The notes: generated from the letters alone by a model not told the origin. Positions 45,283 to 59,850 are shown, counted from the first letter of the stretch. The stretch is DNA of 64,000 nt from Salticus scenicus (GCA_963930645.1 OZ005652.1:265321856-265385855), one strand, 5' to 3'. A program made the numbers and translations.

Positions 45283-45987
45283 TACGAGGGGTGATAAAAA
45301 AAAAAAAAAAAAAGTTTACAAGTCGAATAAAGAAATATTTATCAACAATAGACAGAAAATACAAAAGAGAATTAAGAGGCATACGTGCCTATCACTTTTA
45401 GGCATAATCACCAAGTCTATTTAGGCATTTATCTGAACGCAGAACCAACTTGTTTAACCGTCTTGGTAGAAATCAGATCCCTGTCTACTGAACCAAGTCT
45501 CGGCGGATGTTTTCACAGTACTGTTTGAAGAGAACTGTGTGCCGGATAAGTGCTCCTTCAACCTCGGAAACAGGAAATAGTCACTGGCTGCCAAATATGG
45601 GCTGTATGGGGGTGACTCCAGATTTCCCACCTGAACCGTCGCAACAATTCCTGCGTTGCTTGAGCAGTATGGGGCGTGGTATTGTCATGCAGGAGGATGA
45701 CACCTTCACTCAACATGCCGGGCCGTTTGCGTCAGATGCTTCGCGGACACATTCTTTGCCTATAAAAATCGAATCACGTCTCGCACTTCCACACGAGACC
45801 AATTTTCTAAGCGTCTTGCCATTTCAATCGTCCTGAACGGTCTGGGAACTTTCACTACCTACCCGCACACCAGCTGTATATGACAAGTAGTACCATCAGT
45901 CTCCACTCTGGGAAAACAAAACTTTTCCACAATATGCAGTTTTCAAATACTGCAGCTTGTAACCTTTTTTTCTGATCACCCCTCGTA
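45283..45987 (-). mobile_element. Mariner element, internally deleted, TA flanks
   Basis: Ends CGAGGGGTGATAAAAA (45285) and, inversely, CGAGGGGTGATCAGAAAAAA. TA lies on each side (45283-45284 and 45986-45987). About 0.7 kb against the usual 1.3 kb. An A-run near 45297-45314 has expanded within the left end. It is inserted in the LINE reverse transcriptase region. Confidence 0.85.
45398..45822 (-). pseudogene. Mariner transposase remnant (DD34D), N-terminus fused to C-terminal half
   Basis: Start ATG at 45822 on the minus strand: MARRLENWSRVEVRDVIRFL, a stop, then AKNVSAKH, the usual mariner beginning. The frame then jumps to ILLHDNTTPHTAQATQELLR, the second catalytic Asp region, so the middle of the gene, including the first Asp, is deleted. 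After a one-base shift comes SPYLAASDYFLFPRLKEHLS, in which the third Asp (ASD) is kept but the usual SPDLA is SPYLA. Corrected for the shift, 34 residues separate the two Asp, as in true mariners. The end is LVLRSDKCLNRLGDYA and a stop at 45398. The long plus-strand frame across it (45507-45836) is a shadow. Confidence 0.85.
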
Positions 45988-47031
45988 TATATAAATCATT
46001 TGAGAATTGTGGATGATATTGTACTGCTTGCCTCCTCATTTGAGATCTTGCAAAAAATGCTTCAGTAATTAAACAAAGAAAGCAAGTTCGTTGTATTCAC
46101 AGAGAAAAATTTTGTAACTGGCATCTAGAATGTAAGTTGAGGCTCTAGAAAAAATAGTTCCACGTCATCCTTATAAATTCTAGTCCCCTTGGAAAGTGAG
46201 TTCTACAAGCCCCTATTAGAATTCTAGAGCGTTTGCCTATATTCTCGAGGAAAAATTTATTTAAAAAATCTCTGCAAATAGATGAGACTACAAGAGGCGG
46301 GTTTCAGCTTGGTTTATTACCAAATTCTAGAAAATCAAGCGAGAATTTCTCGCAATACAAACGATTCAGAATATTTAAAGTATTCAGAATATTGTTTCAC
46401 CATCTAGAAATGTGTACACTAGAAATTCTCGATAATTTCTTCTATTCAATTTATTGGCGTGCCTTACGCGCATAGCTCGGAAATCTATATTTCTAGTTAA
46501 GGGATTTAGAAATTGGCCACTTATTCATTCTAGAGGAAGGCGGTATACATTTTTTCTCAGTGTTGAAAATGAACCTCAGCAAGACAAAAGTTATGTCAAA
46601 TTCCTTTGTTTCTCCACAAAAGATCACTGTTGATATGGATGAATTAGAAACGATATGCAGTTATAGTTATCTAGTACAAGTCCTTACGATGAACGGGAAC
46701 ATCATGAAAGAAATTATCAACCGAGTTAAACTTGTGTGAAAAGCATTCGGAAGAAATAGCACTATATTCAAAAGCGACCTCTCAATTTGTTTGAAAAGAA
46801 AAGTTTTTGATAAGAGCATTTGAGGAGCAAACAATCAAAACTTGTTTTCTCCTTCGGATACAATTTTTCAGACTACATAAAAACTAATAAATTAAAAAAT
46901 AATTAAACATAAAACCTAATGATTGTTTGTTTAGATGTATTAATAGATAATAGAAAAAAATATGTAGACATATCTAGAAAGATAGGTAGACGTACTATTA
47001 TTATGTTAAGTTTAAAGAAAAATCACTTACT

Positions 47032-47062
<31 letters not shown>

Positions 47063-47515
47063 GAGAAAACACGGTTTGAATGTTTACTCCTCATTTTGCC
47101 TGTTTTAACTTCTGCTTTACAAACTTAGACATTAACATGTAAAGCTATACGAAAACTTAAAACAACACAGAGAAGCATGGGGAGATGCATGTTAGGATTC
47201 ACCCGAAGAGACAGAAAGCGAAACACTTGGATTAGGAAGCAAACCAAAGTTACTGATATTATTTTTAGAGTCAAGAAGATAAAATTGATCTGGGCTGGGC
47301 ACCTTGCGAGAAGAAATGATGACAGACAGACCACCGAAATCTTATTTTGGATATCGAGCGATAAGAAGAGACCGAGGAAGAGTCAATTGTGTCGTTGGAG
47401 AGATGAAATTCTGAAGTTTGGAAGAGACGAATGGAGAAGAAATGCCGAAAACAGGGCAGTTTGAACCGTCTAGGTGAGGCCTTCATCCTGCATTGATTGA
47501 TAAAACTGAAATTGG
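45988..47515 (+). pseudogene. Non-LTR retrotransposon reverse transcriptase, C-terminal part, split by a MITE
   Basis: Directly after the mariner the frame reads INHLRIVDDIVLLASS. VDDIVLLA corresponds to the catalytic FADDI box of reverse transcriptases. The MITE at 46098-46562 then intervenes. The LINE resumes at 46563 with LKMNLSKTKVMSN, YSYLVQVLTMNGNIMKEI, a TGA, then KAFGRNSTIFKSDLS and LKRKVFDKSI. After a gap with a T-run (47035-47062) the tail follows: RCMLGFTRRDRKRNTWIRKQ, KLIWAGHLARRNDDRQ, LCRWRDEI, RNAENRAV-stop. This series is the common C-terminal half of arthropod endonuclease-reverse transcriptase LINEs. I do not assign a clade. Stops, gaps and two insertions make it dead. Confidence 0.85.
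46098..46562 (+). mobile_element. MITE family M1, copy C, inside the LINE
   Basis: Ends CACAGAGAAAAATTTTG and TTTTTTCTCAGTG. It lies between the LINE residues SKFVV and LKMNLSKTK, which would be adjacent or nearly so in an intact LINE. It lacks the CAACTATAATT segment present near 30707 in copy B, and is otherwise closely similar. No clear target duplication: flanks are ATT and TTG. Its open frame (46233-46475) is incidental. Confidence 0.9.
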
Positions 47516-47539
47516 TGATTGATGATGATATATGTATAT

Positions 47540-48545
47540 TAAAATGAATAAAATCAATAACATTGTTTAAAATTATCTCAGATGGATGGTTCAATCTTGC
47601 GTTTTACAGGTATTGACAAGATGTTTTGAAAAATATCCAAACTGAAAAATTTCACCCACAGATTGGGGGGAGGGGGATGATTCTTCTACAGACATACAAT
47701 ATTTTTCTAGTTTACTATTACTGTTAAGAGGGGACAATAGTTAATCCCGCGGACAGCCGTGGCCAATGTTATTCTATGGGAAAATTTGTTAGCACAATTA
47801 TACATTACCTGATGTATATTTTTTAATTCTGTTTTCGCAGTCAGAAAATTCATAACCGTTAAATGAGTACTCATTTTTGAAAAAATCATTTTTTTTTTAA
47901 TTTTTACATTTTAATTTTGAGTTCAAAAATGCGATTTTTCACAAAATGCATTTTTCTCATTTTCTAGTCGCAAAATGAAATACTAAATTTTAAACAAAAT
48001 CAATTTTTGGAAAACAAGTACTAATTTAACGCTTATGAATTTTCTAAATGTGAAAACAGAATTGAAAAATATTCATTAGGTAATGAGTAATTATGTAAAC
48101 AAATTTTCCCATAGAATAACAGGGGCCAAGGCTGCCGGCGAGATTAGGTATTGTCCGCTCTTAACGATGATTTTTATTAATTTCACAATTATTCGTTAAA
48201 AATAAATCTCATTATGCGCATTTATCTGAAATTCTATCCTATACTACCACGTTAAAAAATATTAAAAAATAAAATATGATGACAGCACCACATGTTGAGC
48301 GATTGTTCCCAAAATAAAATCAGCATCAGTTAAGGTCATAGTCCAACTAACCATTCCAAGTTTGGTAAAATTTCGTTCATTGGTTTGTGAGTTACAGCGT
48401 TTACAAAATTTGTTATACACACACAGAAAGACATTTTCTAAAAAAGGTCAAATCGTGTTCAGGACTTCTCATAACGTATAAATACATTGGAAACCGGCGG
48501 TAGAAAAATTTCAAGAATCCAATATTTTCTTCTTATATTTAGAAG
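47540..48545 (+). repeat. Dispersed repeat H1, copy 4
   Basis: Order as in copy 2: AAATTATCTCAGATGGATGG, TTTTGAAAAATATCCAAACTG, GATTGGGGGGAGGGGG, CATTTATCTGAAATTCT, GACATTTTCTAAAAAAGG, TCGTGTTCAGGAC, and the end hairpin ATTTTCTTCT...AGAAGAAAGT at 48520-48551. A palindromic MITE sits inside at 47728-48160. No protein. Confidence 0.65.
47724..48164. mobile_element. Palindromic MITE with TTAA target duplication, inside H1
   Basis: TTAA at 47724-47727 and 48161-48164. Ends are GAGGGGACAATAG and, inversely, GAGCGGACAATACC. Both arms continue with GTTATTCTATGGGAAAATTT, CAATTCTG/TTAATTCTGTTTTC and AGAAAATTCATAA, so nearly the whole 433 bp is an imperfect palindrome. H1 copy 2 at 23275 has no insertion at the corresponding place (CTATTATAAATAATTCTGG). 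Target and palindrome are plain; the superfamily is less certain, because the ends do not start with CCC. Confidence 0.8.
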
Positions 48546-48551
48546 AAAGTG

Positions 48552-52120
<3,569 letters not shown>

Positions 52121-52480
52121 TGCAGCCACATATCGGAAAACTAGCAGTGAGGGCGCGTCCAAAATGTTGGAGGGATGCCAGCTTGTCTGACAGTTTGAAA
52201 TGTGGAAAACATCCAGTAATTCCGCGCTCTGTTATTGCTCATTTTCCCTGAGTCAGATGACTGTCACCCCTATTTTAGCATTAGACTCGTTGAGTTAGCA
52301 CTTGCGCAGATGCTTCCATGGTTTCATCAAATGTGGTCGAAGAATACCAGCACTTTCTTTCCCATCTCCGACGATAAGTCACGTAGTTTTAAAATTAGAA
52401 TAAAAGTAGTACAGCTAGCCAGTCTTCATGGTTTTTGGCTACCGAAAAAATTTAATTTAAAATTTTAGCAAGAATTTTTT
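52121..52480. other. GC-richer low-copy segment, unassigned
   Basis: Base composition is more balanced than in the surroundings, with several CG dinucleotides. A frame at 52235-52468 (MLIFPESDDCHPYFSIRLVE) matches nothing I recognise. It could be a piece of exon, regulatory DNA or an unknown element; a related CAGATGATAAGTCGCGTG motif recurs near 53017. Confidence 0.2.
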
Positions 52481-53065
52481 AAATATATTTCTGTGATGAT
52501 TTTCATTGATTTGGTACAATATAAATTTTTATTAAAAATTTTCGGTGTCCAGAAAGCGTTAAATTGGCAACTATGAAAACATTTTTTTTTTTTTTTTTTT
52601 TTTTAAATTATATCGTATATTTTTAACCAATTTAAACAAAAAATAAAATTTCATCATAAATAGTTTATATTATAGAAAAATATTATTTTATTAAATTCAA
52701 ATTCAGGTTATGCTGTTTGAATAGAGATAACTATTAATGTCATTTACTTCATACATTTTAAACCTGTAATAACAATAATAAAAAAAAAATGGTTTGTTGT
52801 TAAGCCATTGTTTCTGTGATACTGTAGCTCCCAACCGAATAGAGGGATTTTAATGCTCTCAAATATATATAGATAGAAAGCTGCTTTAAATTACATGGTT
52901 ATAAACTATGTTTAAAGAAAATCTATTTTATAGGTATATTTTTAATCAATTATAACGTGATGTACTTTGCAATGATATTTTAAACTGTGCGAGTTGTCAG
53001 TCTTTCACCTGATTTCAGATGATAAGTCGCGTGTTTACTTTTATTTTGGATAAAAGTATAAAAAA

Positions 53066-53103
<38 letters not shown>

Positions 53104-53438
53104 AATTCGATTTTAAAACGATTTTAAGTTTTTATAGATTTTGATAAAAAATTAAAAATTGTCTAAAAATAGTGATTAATGAGCTTATATTCCAAAAATA
53201 ACTAAATTACATTTAAAATTGAAGATTTTAAAGAAAACTAATCTTTAAATAAATTCAAGACCGGCCCTCTGTTTATGCTATATAAATTGAGAGCTATCTT
53301 TCTTTTAAATGAGAATTAAAAAATTATAAAAAACAATGATACTTAATTAAATTAAAAATCGTAGGTTTTTATAAAGCTGGCTTTACATTTGTATAACTCT
53401 AGCTTTACACTTATTTAAACTACTTATCTAACACAGGA

Positions 53439-53442
<4 letters not shown>
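52481..53442. repeat. AT-rich DNA with poly(T) runs
   Basis: T-runs near 52581-52604 and 53067-53098 and an A9 near 52781. No gene seen. Confidence 0.5.
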
Positions 53443-53494
<52 letters not shown>

Positions 53495-54290
53495 GGGTGT
53501 CCCATAAGCCTGTAGTCATTTTAAAAACTGATAACTATTGAATGAATTGGTAGAATTTAACGCGGTTTGCGAAAAAATTATTCGCGTGAAGGGGGATAAT
53601 TTTTGGTAAAGAAAAAATAATAATTAAGCGATTTGTCAATAGAAGGCGCTGTGCGTAACCAGATTATCTTCATGAAAAATTGTACTTATGCGCATGCAAA
53701 TGTCTACAGGCATATAAATCCTACTCTATGTGTCCGTCGTCACCACAAATTACAATTTGCAAACGAGTTATAGCACTGCTAACTGCAGATTCAGTCGGCG
53801 GTTCTTACTTGATTGAAAGCATCTTCACCAATAACGCTTTATCCACCAAGTCAGCATCGACATTAAAACTTCATGTATGCACGAGTAGGAGGTAAAATAA
53901 GGAATAAACTGTTCTAATAGAAAATTCTGCAATTTATAGGACTTTCATTTGCATATTTTTCTTTCAAATCCGTGCGAAAAATTTAACTATTTGTCTAACT
54001 AGCGCTGACAAAAAATTTAACGATTTTTTTTTTTTTCTTTAACAAACAAATCCGCCTTCAAGAGAATGTTTTTTTTTTTTTTTTTTTTTTTGCAAGCTGA
54101 GTTCAATTCTATCAATTAATTCAATAGTTATGAATTTTTAAAATGTCTACAGACTAGTGGGACACCCGGTATATATATATATATATATATATCAGGTGCA
54201 TGATATTGTTTTGGTAAATCTTATGTTTTCAAGAATGCTGAATTCCCAAAAGATCTCCATTTTTGCCCAACGTGTATATTTTCCCAATAA

Positions 54291-54327
<37 letters not shown>

Positions 54328-54330
54328 TAA
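53443..54330. repeat. (TA)n tracts flanking an inverted-repeat element
   Basis: (TA)n at 53443-53482 followed by (CA)5, then the element at 53493-54169, then (TA)n at 54171-54192 and again at 54297-54323. Confidence 0.85.
53493..54169. mobile_element. Non-autonomous inverted-repeat element (~680 bp)
   Basis: The left end CAGGGTGTCCCATAAGCCTG and the inverse right end CCGGGTGTCCCACTAGTCTG continue as matching arms for about 60 bp (CATTTTAAAAACTGATAACT against CATTTTAAAAATTCATAACT, then ATTGAAT...GAATTG). CAGGGTGTCC is also the start of the mariner at 41494, so Tc1/mariner mobilisation is plausible. The element lies in a TA tract, which hides any TA duplication. Internal frame 53680-53895 resembles no transposase. 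Confidence 0.7.
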
Positions 54331-54950
54331 ATATAAAAGTGACACTAATTTTATTGAATTTAACTAAACATATTCTTTTTTATAATTATTCGATCAATTC
54401 CTTGATGATATATTTTATATTTTGTGTTCATTCTTTTTGTGTCTAAAATCTTTTCATTTTTTTTAACGTCCCCACGAAACACACTTTCGTTATATTCTAT
54501 TTCCTTTGTAGACTTATTTTAACAAATATTGTTTTAATAACAGAAATAGTTATTGAATTTGGTTTATATAATCAAAAATAGGATACCAGATTTTGTGATT
54601 TCATGGAAAAACATGAGTAATCAATCTTTGAAGAAATACCATGAAATGAAAAGAATTCGCAGTAGTTGTTTCGAATCAAAATAAAACACGATCCTTCGTC
54701 AGGCGAACAAATAAAGCACGAGTGCTGTAATTGAAAGCGGCAACGCACAATAATAATTTCAGTGTTGAGAGAAAACAAATTAAATTGAATGTTAATATAA
54801 ATACTGGTGTGACAAGAATTATAAAAGAAAAACTTATTGTTTTCATTTTATAATATTATTGTTTCCCTTTTACTATTTTATAATGCTATTGAGAGTTTTT
54901 TGTATTTTGTGGTATTTCTTCAACGATTCTTAATTATTACAGAGGAAGAA
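54331..54950. other. AT-rich DNA, no feature seen
   Basis: No recognisable content. The minus frame at 54572-54778 (MFSLNTEIIIVRC) matches nothing known. Confidence 0.35.
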
Positions 54951-54951
54951 A

Positions 54952-55073
54952 TTTGGTGCAGAACTCATACCGGTATTAAAGAAACAAAATTTTCTTTTTC
55001 TTAAACCAAAGATTTTTTAAGTAGAGAAAAATTTTAAACAAATACTGGTATAAGTTCTGCGCCAAACTTCCAC
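54952..55073. repeat. Inverted repeat, ~31-bp arms
   Basis: GAAATTTGGTGCAGAACTCA followed by TACCGGTATT pairs with AATACTGGTATAAGTTCTGC followed by GCCAAACTTCC at the right. The arms differ at a few positions. Confidence 0.75.
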
Positions 55074-55167
55074 GCTTAGAATTACTTGTCAAAGCCAGTA
55101 TTCTGCTGCAATTTTATTTCTTATAAATATAAGTTTTGTAAAAAAAAAAAAAAAAAATTTGCTTACA

Positions 55168-55549
55168 TATCTGTACTGATAAAGGATTTAAGTCCATATT
55201 CTTGATTTTTTCAGCAGACGAAAAATAAAGTTAAGCTAACTAAAAACTAATGAGCAGAATCGATTAGGAAAAAAGGATTATGTTAGTTTATACGCTTTAT
55301 ACCATTCAGTGATTGTCAATCTTCATATAATAAAGGTAAAAAATTGAATTAAATATTATGTACCAAAGATTAATGCTAAATTTCTGACTTGAATCTTTTT
55401 TTACCAATGGATTTTCTCAAAGACTAAATGATATGGATTTAAATCCTTTATACCAATCGATAGAGAATTTTTTTCGGAGTCTGACTATGTACTTAACTCA
55501 AAATCGACATTTTTGGACTTAAATCCTTTATACTTATCAGTACAGATAT
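55168..55549. mobile_element. Small fold-back element (~380 bp)
   Basis: TATCTGTACTGATAAAGGAT followed by TTAAGTCCA at the left is found inversely at the right (TTGGACTTAAATCC...TATCAGTACAGATA, 55514-55549). A second, weaker pair lies inside (TTTATACCATTCAGTGATTG near 55296 and CCTTTATACCAATCGATAG near 55447). No target duplication is evident. Confidence 0.6.
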
Positions 55550-55731
55550 TTTCTAAACAGAATGTAATTTAGTACGACAGGTATTATTTCATTCTATTCT
55601 TCCACATAAACACAGGCAGTAACTGTATTTCATTCCATAGCATCGGTTACTTTATTTATTTCTTAAAATTACTTTGGTATAACTTTAGCACAGCAACTCC
55701 TTGGCGTTTTTATATTTTTGTTGTCATTTTG

Positions 55732-55815
55732 GCGATGAATTAAAAGACGTATCGCAATTGCGTAAGTAAACATCGGGACGAGAAACAACCAAACTACTTC
55801 GGTAGCAAATTTCAA
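55732..55815 (+). repeat. Segment shared with 62975-63060
   Basis: TATCGCAATTGCGTAAGTAAA and AACTACTTCGGTAGCAAATTT match TATCGCAATTATACAAGTAAA and AACTACTTCGGTGCTAAATTT. Both begin with TTTGGCGATGAAT/TTTCGCGATGAAT. A short old dispersed repeat. Confidence 0.5.
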
Positions 55816-55826
55816 ATATTTGTCGG

Positions 55827-56145
55827 TTATATCCGGAAGATATAGCCAACAAATATTTACAAGCCATCATCAGTACATATCCAGGAGAAAGAGCCAACAA
55901 ATATTAAGAAGTCATGTACATTATATATCCAGAAGATATCACCAAGAATTATTCAGAAAGCAACATCGATACTTATTCAGAAGATATCCTCAGCAAACAT
56001 CCAGAAGCCATCATCATTACATATTCAGAAGGTATCGCCAACAAATACTCAGAAGCCATCCAATTTATGAATGGTGATGGCCTCGGACACCGGAATCAGC
56101 AGTGTATTCCTACATACAACCAGGGAAGAACCCTAGCTTATCAGT
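55827..56145 (+). CDS. Possible exon with 16-residue repeats, next to a splice donor
   Basis: One frame gives five imperfect 16-residue repeats: YPEDIANKYLQAIIST, YPGERANKY-stop-EVMYII, YPEDITKNYSESNIDT, YSEDILSKHPEAIIIT, YSEGIANKYSEAIQFM. It then continues GDGLGHRNQQCIPTYNQ, GRTLAYQ and meets GTAAGT at about 56144, a textbook donor. The second repeat carries a TAA at about 55903. If the exon begins at the ATG at 55914, the open part is 77 codons. No signal peptide and no known family. The DNA repeats every 48 bp and is open in a second frame too, which weakens the coding case. It may be a real exon, a pseudo-exon or a minisatellite. Confidence 0.3.
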
Positions 56146-56594
56146 AAGTTTTGAAAAATATAAAAGTTTTTACACATTTGACATAATATTTTAAGGTGAC
56201 AATTATTTCACATAATATTATTATATAATTATTTGACATATTATTTTGAATGGTAACACACACACACACACATATATATATGTATATATATTGAAATTTT
56301 AGTAATAAGCTTAACGTTTCAAGTAAAAAAAAAAAGGTCTATAAATAATTCTTAATATTTTTTTCAAAGTCTCGAATATTATAAAAAATAGTATTTACGT
56401 TTAAAAATTCAATTCTTCTGCACATTAAAAAAATATTCTCTCTATAGGTATATGTAAATATATTAGTTGTATTCTATAGCAGGAGGGGGGGGGGGGGTTA
56501 ATACTGACTTCGTATGCAATACCGTTTATGAGTTCCGTTTCTTTCACCTAAATTTTCAGAAATTTATGCCGAAAAAAAAAATTATAACTATATA

Positions 56595-56600
<6 letters not shown>
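56146..56600. other. AT-rich DNA, no feature seen
   Basis: If 55827-56145 is an exon this would be intron. It holds a (CA)n(TA)n tract (56258-56290) and a G-run of 10 at 56485. Confidence 0.4.

Positions 56601-56667
<67 letters not shown>
56601..56667. repeat. (TA)n microsatellite
   Basis: About 33 TA repeats. The open frame across it (YIYIYI) is an artefact. Confidence 0.95.
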
Positions 56668-56671
<4 letters not shown>

Positions 56672-58255
56672 TTTACATACTTAAAATACTAAGAGCTATT
56701 TTTTGGGAAATGAGAGTTATTTCAAAAAGTAAAATTACTTTTAGTTTCGTAGGATATTTTCCGCATTATTTATTGATATGGTTTACACTGTTTCATGCTT
56801 TGAAAAATTAATTAATTGAACATATACTTGATATCTTTGTAACTTATATAATTTCTCAGATATTAATTTAAATTATAATAAAGGTAAACGTTTCAAACAA
56901 ACCCCATGAATCTCAAAAACACGGAAAAATAGTTTCAAGCTGAAATAATTAAGCCCGATTCTTATCAGGCGATAAAACTAGGTGCGAGTGCATATAATAA
57001 AATTTTATTCAAATTTTTTCATTGTAGAAATATATCTTGGTATGTATTGTAGAAAGGCATGAAATTTACAGGTAGAAAACTATTTATTTTAGACTAAAAA
57101 ACCGAAAAAAGTTTAACTTTTTTTTTTTTTTTTTATAATTATTATTAAAATAGCATAATACTTACAGTGGAAATTCTACCCACCCTTAGAAAATAAATAA
57201 ATAAATAAATAAATAAAATAAATGAATAAATAAAAATAAAAAATAATCCCTTTCGGTAAAATTTAAATAACATCATTAATATCTTGGTATGTATCGATTT
57301 ATCTTTATCTAAAACTTACATTTATGTTTATAATTAAAATTATAAATGCTAGAAATACATTTTTAATAAAATATGAAGCATTTTCAAAACAAATGCAAGT
57401 GTTTGCATATATAAATGTTTATGCTAAATTATGTTATTTTATTTTATTTTTTTCTAATTTGACTTTTCTTTATTTTTCTTTTGATATATATATATTTTTT
57501 TCTTTTGCATTAGTCCTGTTTACATGCAAAAAAATGTAATTAAATTAATGTTCCCTTTCATATTTTTGCTCATAAAAAATTATTTTCTACTCAGCTAATT
57601 AAGTTCAATGTTGAAAAACCTTATAATACGAACAGCGATAAGAAAAGTTTCTGAAAGATGAAATAATTAGCTTTTCTTACATACAAGGGAGGAAATATGA
57701 CATTGTTTATTTAAAGCGAATATCATGAATTACTTTTTTTTTTCTCTGCAGTGTCAAATAGAATTTCTTTATTTTCTTAATATTGAAGAAATATATTAAA
57801 TTATAATCTAAAAACATAAAGAAGTTCTTAAATTATTGAATTTGAATTCAATTATTAGACAAGTATAAAATTGGATTGGAGATTTGGTTTTTTAATATAT
57901 TGTTACGGTATTTACTTTTTTTCCCCATCTTTTTTTAACAAAAGTGTTTGTTCTTATAGTTATTAAAATGTTTTTCGATCTTTGAGAAGTTAATAATATT
58001 TCAAACGTTTTGTTTTGTAAATTGATGTGGTAGTTTTTATTAGCATAGTATGACTGTAGTTTCTTCCCTTTTCACAAAGAAAAAAAAATAAAGAAGAAGA
58101 AGCATTTTCAAATACAGTTTAATTTAACCATGCAGCAGTAGAATAACTAATGAATTTAAGCACAAAAAACATGTAATTAATTGCTTTTACTTATATAAAT
58201 CCGTATTATAGAAAAATGATATTATATGTGTGTAAATACACACACATATATATTA
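56668..58255. other. AT-rich DNA, no feature seen
   Basis: T16 near 57119 and an AAATAAATAAATAAAT tract at 57191-57232. No coding signal; the frame at 57324-57539 is compositionally biased (F/I/K/Y) as expected by chance. Confidence 0.4.

Positions 58256-58340
<85 letters not shown>
58256..58340. repeat. (TC)n(TA)n microsatellite beside the Tc1 element
   Basis: (CT)n to about 58282 and (TA)n to 58340, directly touching the left inverted repeat. The deleted copy at 3958 has the same arrangement. Confidence 0.95.
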
Positions 58341-58341
<1 letters not shown>

Positions 58342-59850
58342 CACTCATGTCCATAAATTAAGGATAATGCTAGCTGAGGCAAATAAAGGTTCAGAAGCAA
58401 AACGAACATGACTTATTCATAAAGTACATTTATTAAACAAAAGATCAAGAACAAAAAAAGGTGGTTTATGTAGGATACCATTTATAAAATCTACGATTTT
58501 TGCTCCCTGAAGCAATTACAAAAAATATCTCCCTTACAAAAACTTAACATTACATGGTTGGTATGATGCTTAATACATTGTATGTCTCTCAGATGATGAA
58601 ATACAGTCCTTACAACGCCTAGGAATGCTGAGTATTAAATTATTGATCTGATCTTGGAGAAGATTACTTTACTCAGTAAGCAATGCTTTCCGAAGTTCCG
58701 GTACACATGTAGGAGGTGGTTGACGGACTACAACTCGTTGGAAAAGCATGTCCTACACATGCTCTATCGAATTCTAGTCAAGTGAGAATGCTGGCCATTC
58801 CATGCGGGTAATAGCTTCAGATTGTACGCATCCGTGTACAACGTTTTCACGGTGAGGACGCGCATTGTCATCCATAAACACAAATTCTGGTCTCATGGTA
58901 CCCTTAAACAAACGTACATGTTGTTCCCGAATGATGTCCCGATAAATTTGACCTATCATTTTTCCGATTTGAACATGCAGATCTGTTCTGGTGCCCAATA
59001 TGTCCCCCCCCCCCCAAACGAGCACTCCTGCCCCACTGTAACGGTGTCATTCAATGATTTTGTTTTGGTGGTAACGGGTACCTGACGTTCTACATATGAA
59101 AGTCTGGCGTGAATAACACTGCAAGCTAAACCTGGACTCGTCGGAAAACATCACACAAGCTCACTGTGCCGCTGTTCACATTGCATGTTCTCTACTCCAA
59201 GTTAGCCGCTGGCACAGTGCATTGCCGGGAGTGAAACAAATCTAACAGGCCTGCGAGCATATAGAGCATTATCTCCCAAACGTCTATACACGGTTTGTCT
59301 TGAAACTGTGGAACTCGTGGCTGCAGACAGCTGACGAGACAGGTCTGATGCTGTGCTTTATCTGCTTATTTTGGCAGTTACGGCCAAATACCGGTGGTCA
59401 TTCGGCATTGTAACTCGGGCCGACCAGTACAGTAACGTCGACTAGCATTTCCATCATTTTGGAATCGTTGACAAAGCCTAGAGTTGACACTTTGGGCGAT
59501 TCTAAGTTCCCCAGATACTTCTATCTGGGTACGCCCACATTCTAGTCGGCTGATGATTCTACCACGTAAAAAAATATCTGCATGCGTCCTCTGTGTCATA
59601 ACCATTCGGTTGTGGCAACGAGCGGCACACAGAACGCTTGTGAACAATTTTCCTTCTTTGCTCCCATTCCTTATCTACCCCCTTTTTACACTTTCGTCAT
59701 TGTAACATCATATCGGCGTCATCTGATGGCTTCCTATAATTTGCATATTATTCTTAAAGATGTGTGTGGTATTTCTACAGGTGAAATTTTTGCATTAAAG
59801 TTCGATTTCAGTGTGAATCTGAATTATCCTTAATTTATGGACATGAGTGT
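58341..59850 (-). mobile_element. Tc1-like element, full length, perfect 28-bp inverted repeats
   Basis: The left end ACACTCATGTCCATAAATTA continues AGGATAAT, and the right end is its exact inverse. Flanks are TA tracts, so the TA duplication cannot be counted separately. 1.51 kb is a normal Tc1 length. The transposase gene is on the minus strand and dead. The identical ends contrast with the heavily mutated gene. Confidence 0.95.
58570..59605 (-). pseudogene. Tc1-like transposase, broken
   Basis: Start probably at the ATG near 59605 (MVMTQRTHADIFLRGRIISR). The paired-type DNA-binding region follows (LECGRTQIEVSGELRIAQSV, RYCTGRPE), then a frame loss near 59378. The first catalytic Asp is visible in FSDESRF (about 59125) in another frame. 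A C-run (58998-59007) shifts the frame again. The next part reads MLVWGGGDILGTRTDLHVQI and MDDNARPH, with the second catalytic Asp (about 58870). A stop replaces Leu in the usual SPDLNPIEH (SLD-stop-NSIEH), after which NNLILSIPRRCKDCISSS can be read to a TAA at 58570. At least three frame breaks and one stop. The family cuts and pastes DNA at TA sites. Plus-strand frames here are shadows. Confidence 0.9.

Noticed and set aside
45507..45836. 109-codon plus-strand frame
   Set aside because: It is the shadow of the mariner transposase remnant on the minus strand, whose motifs (HDNTTPHTA, SDYFLFPRL) are clear.
58822..59833. Plus-strand frames of 73-87 codons
   Set aside because: They are antisense to the Tc1 transposase and contain no motif of their own.
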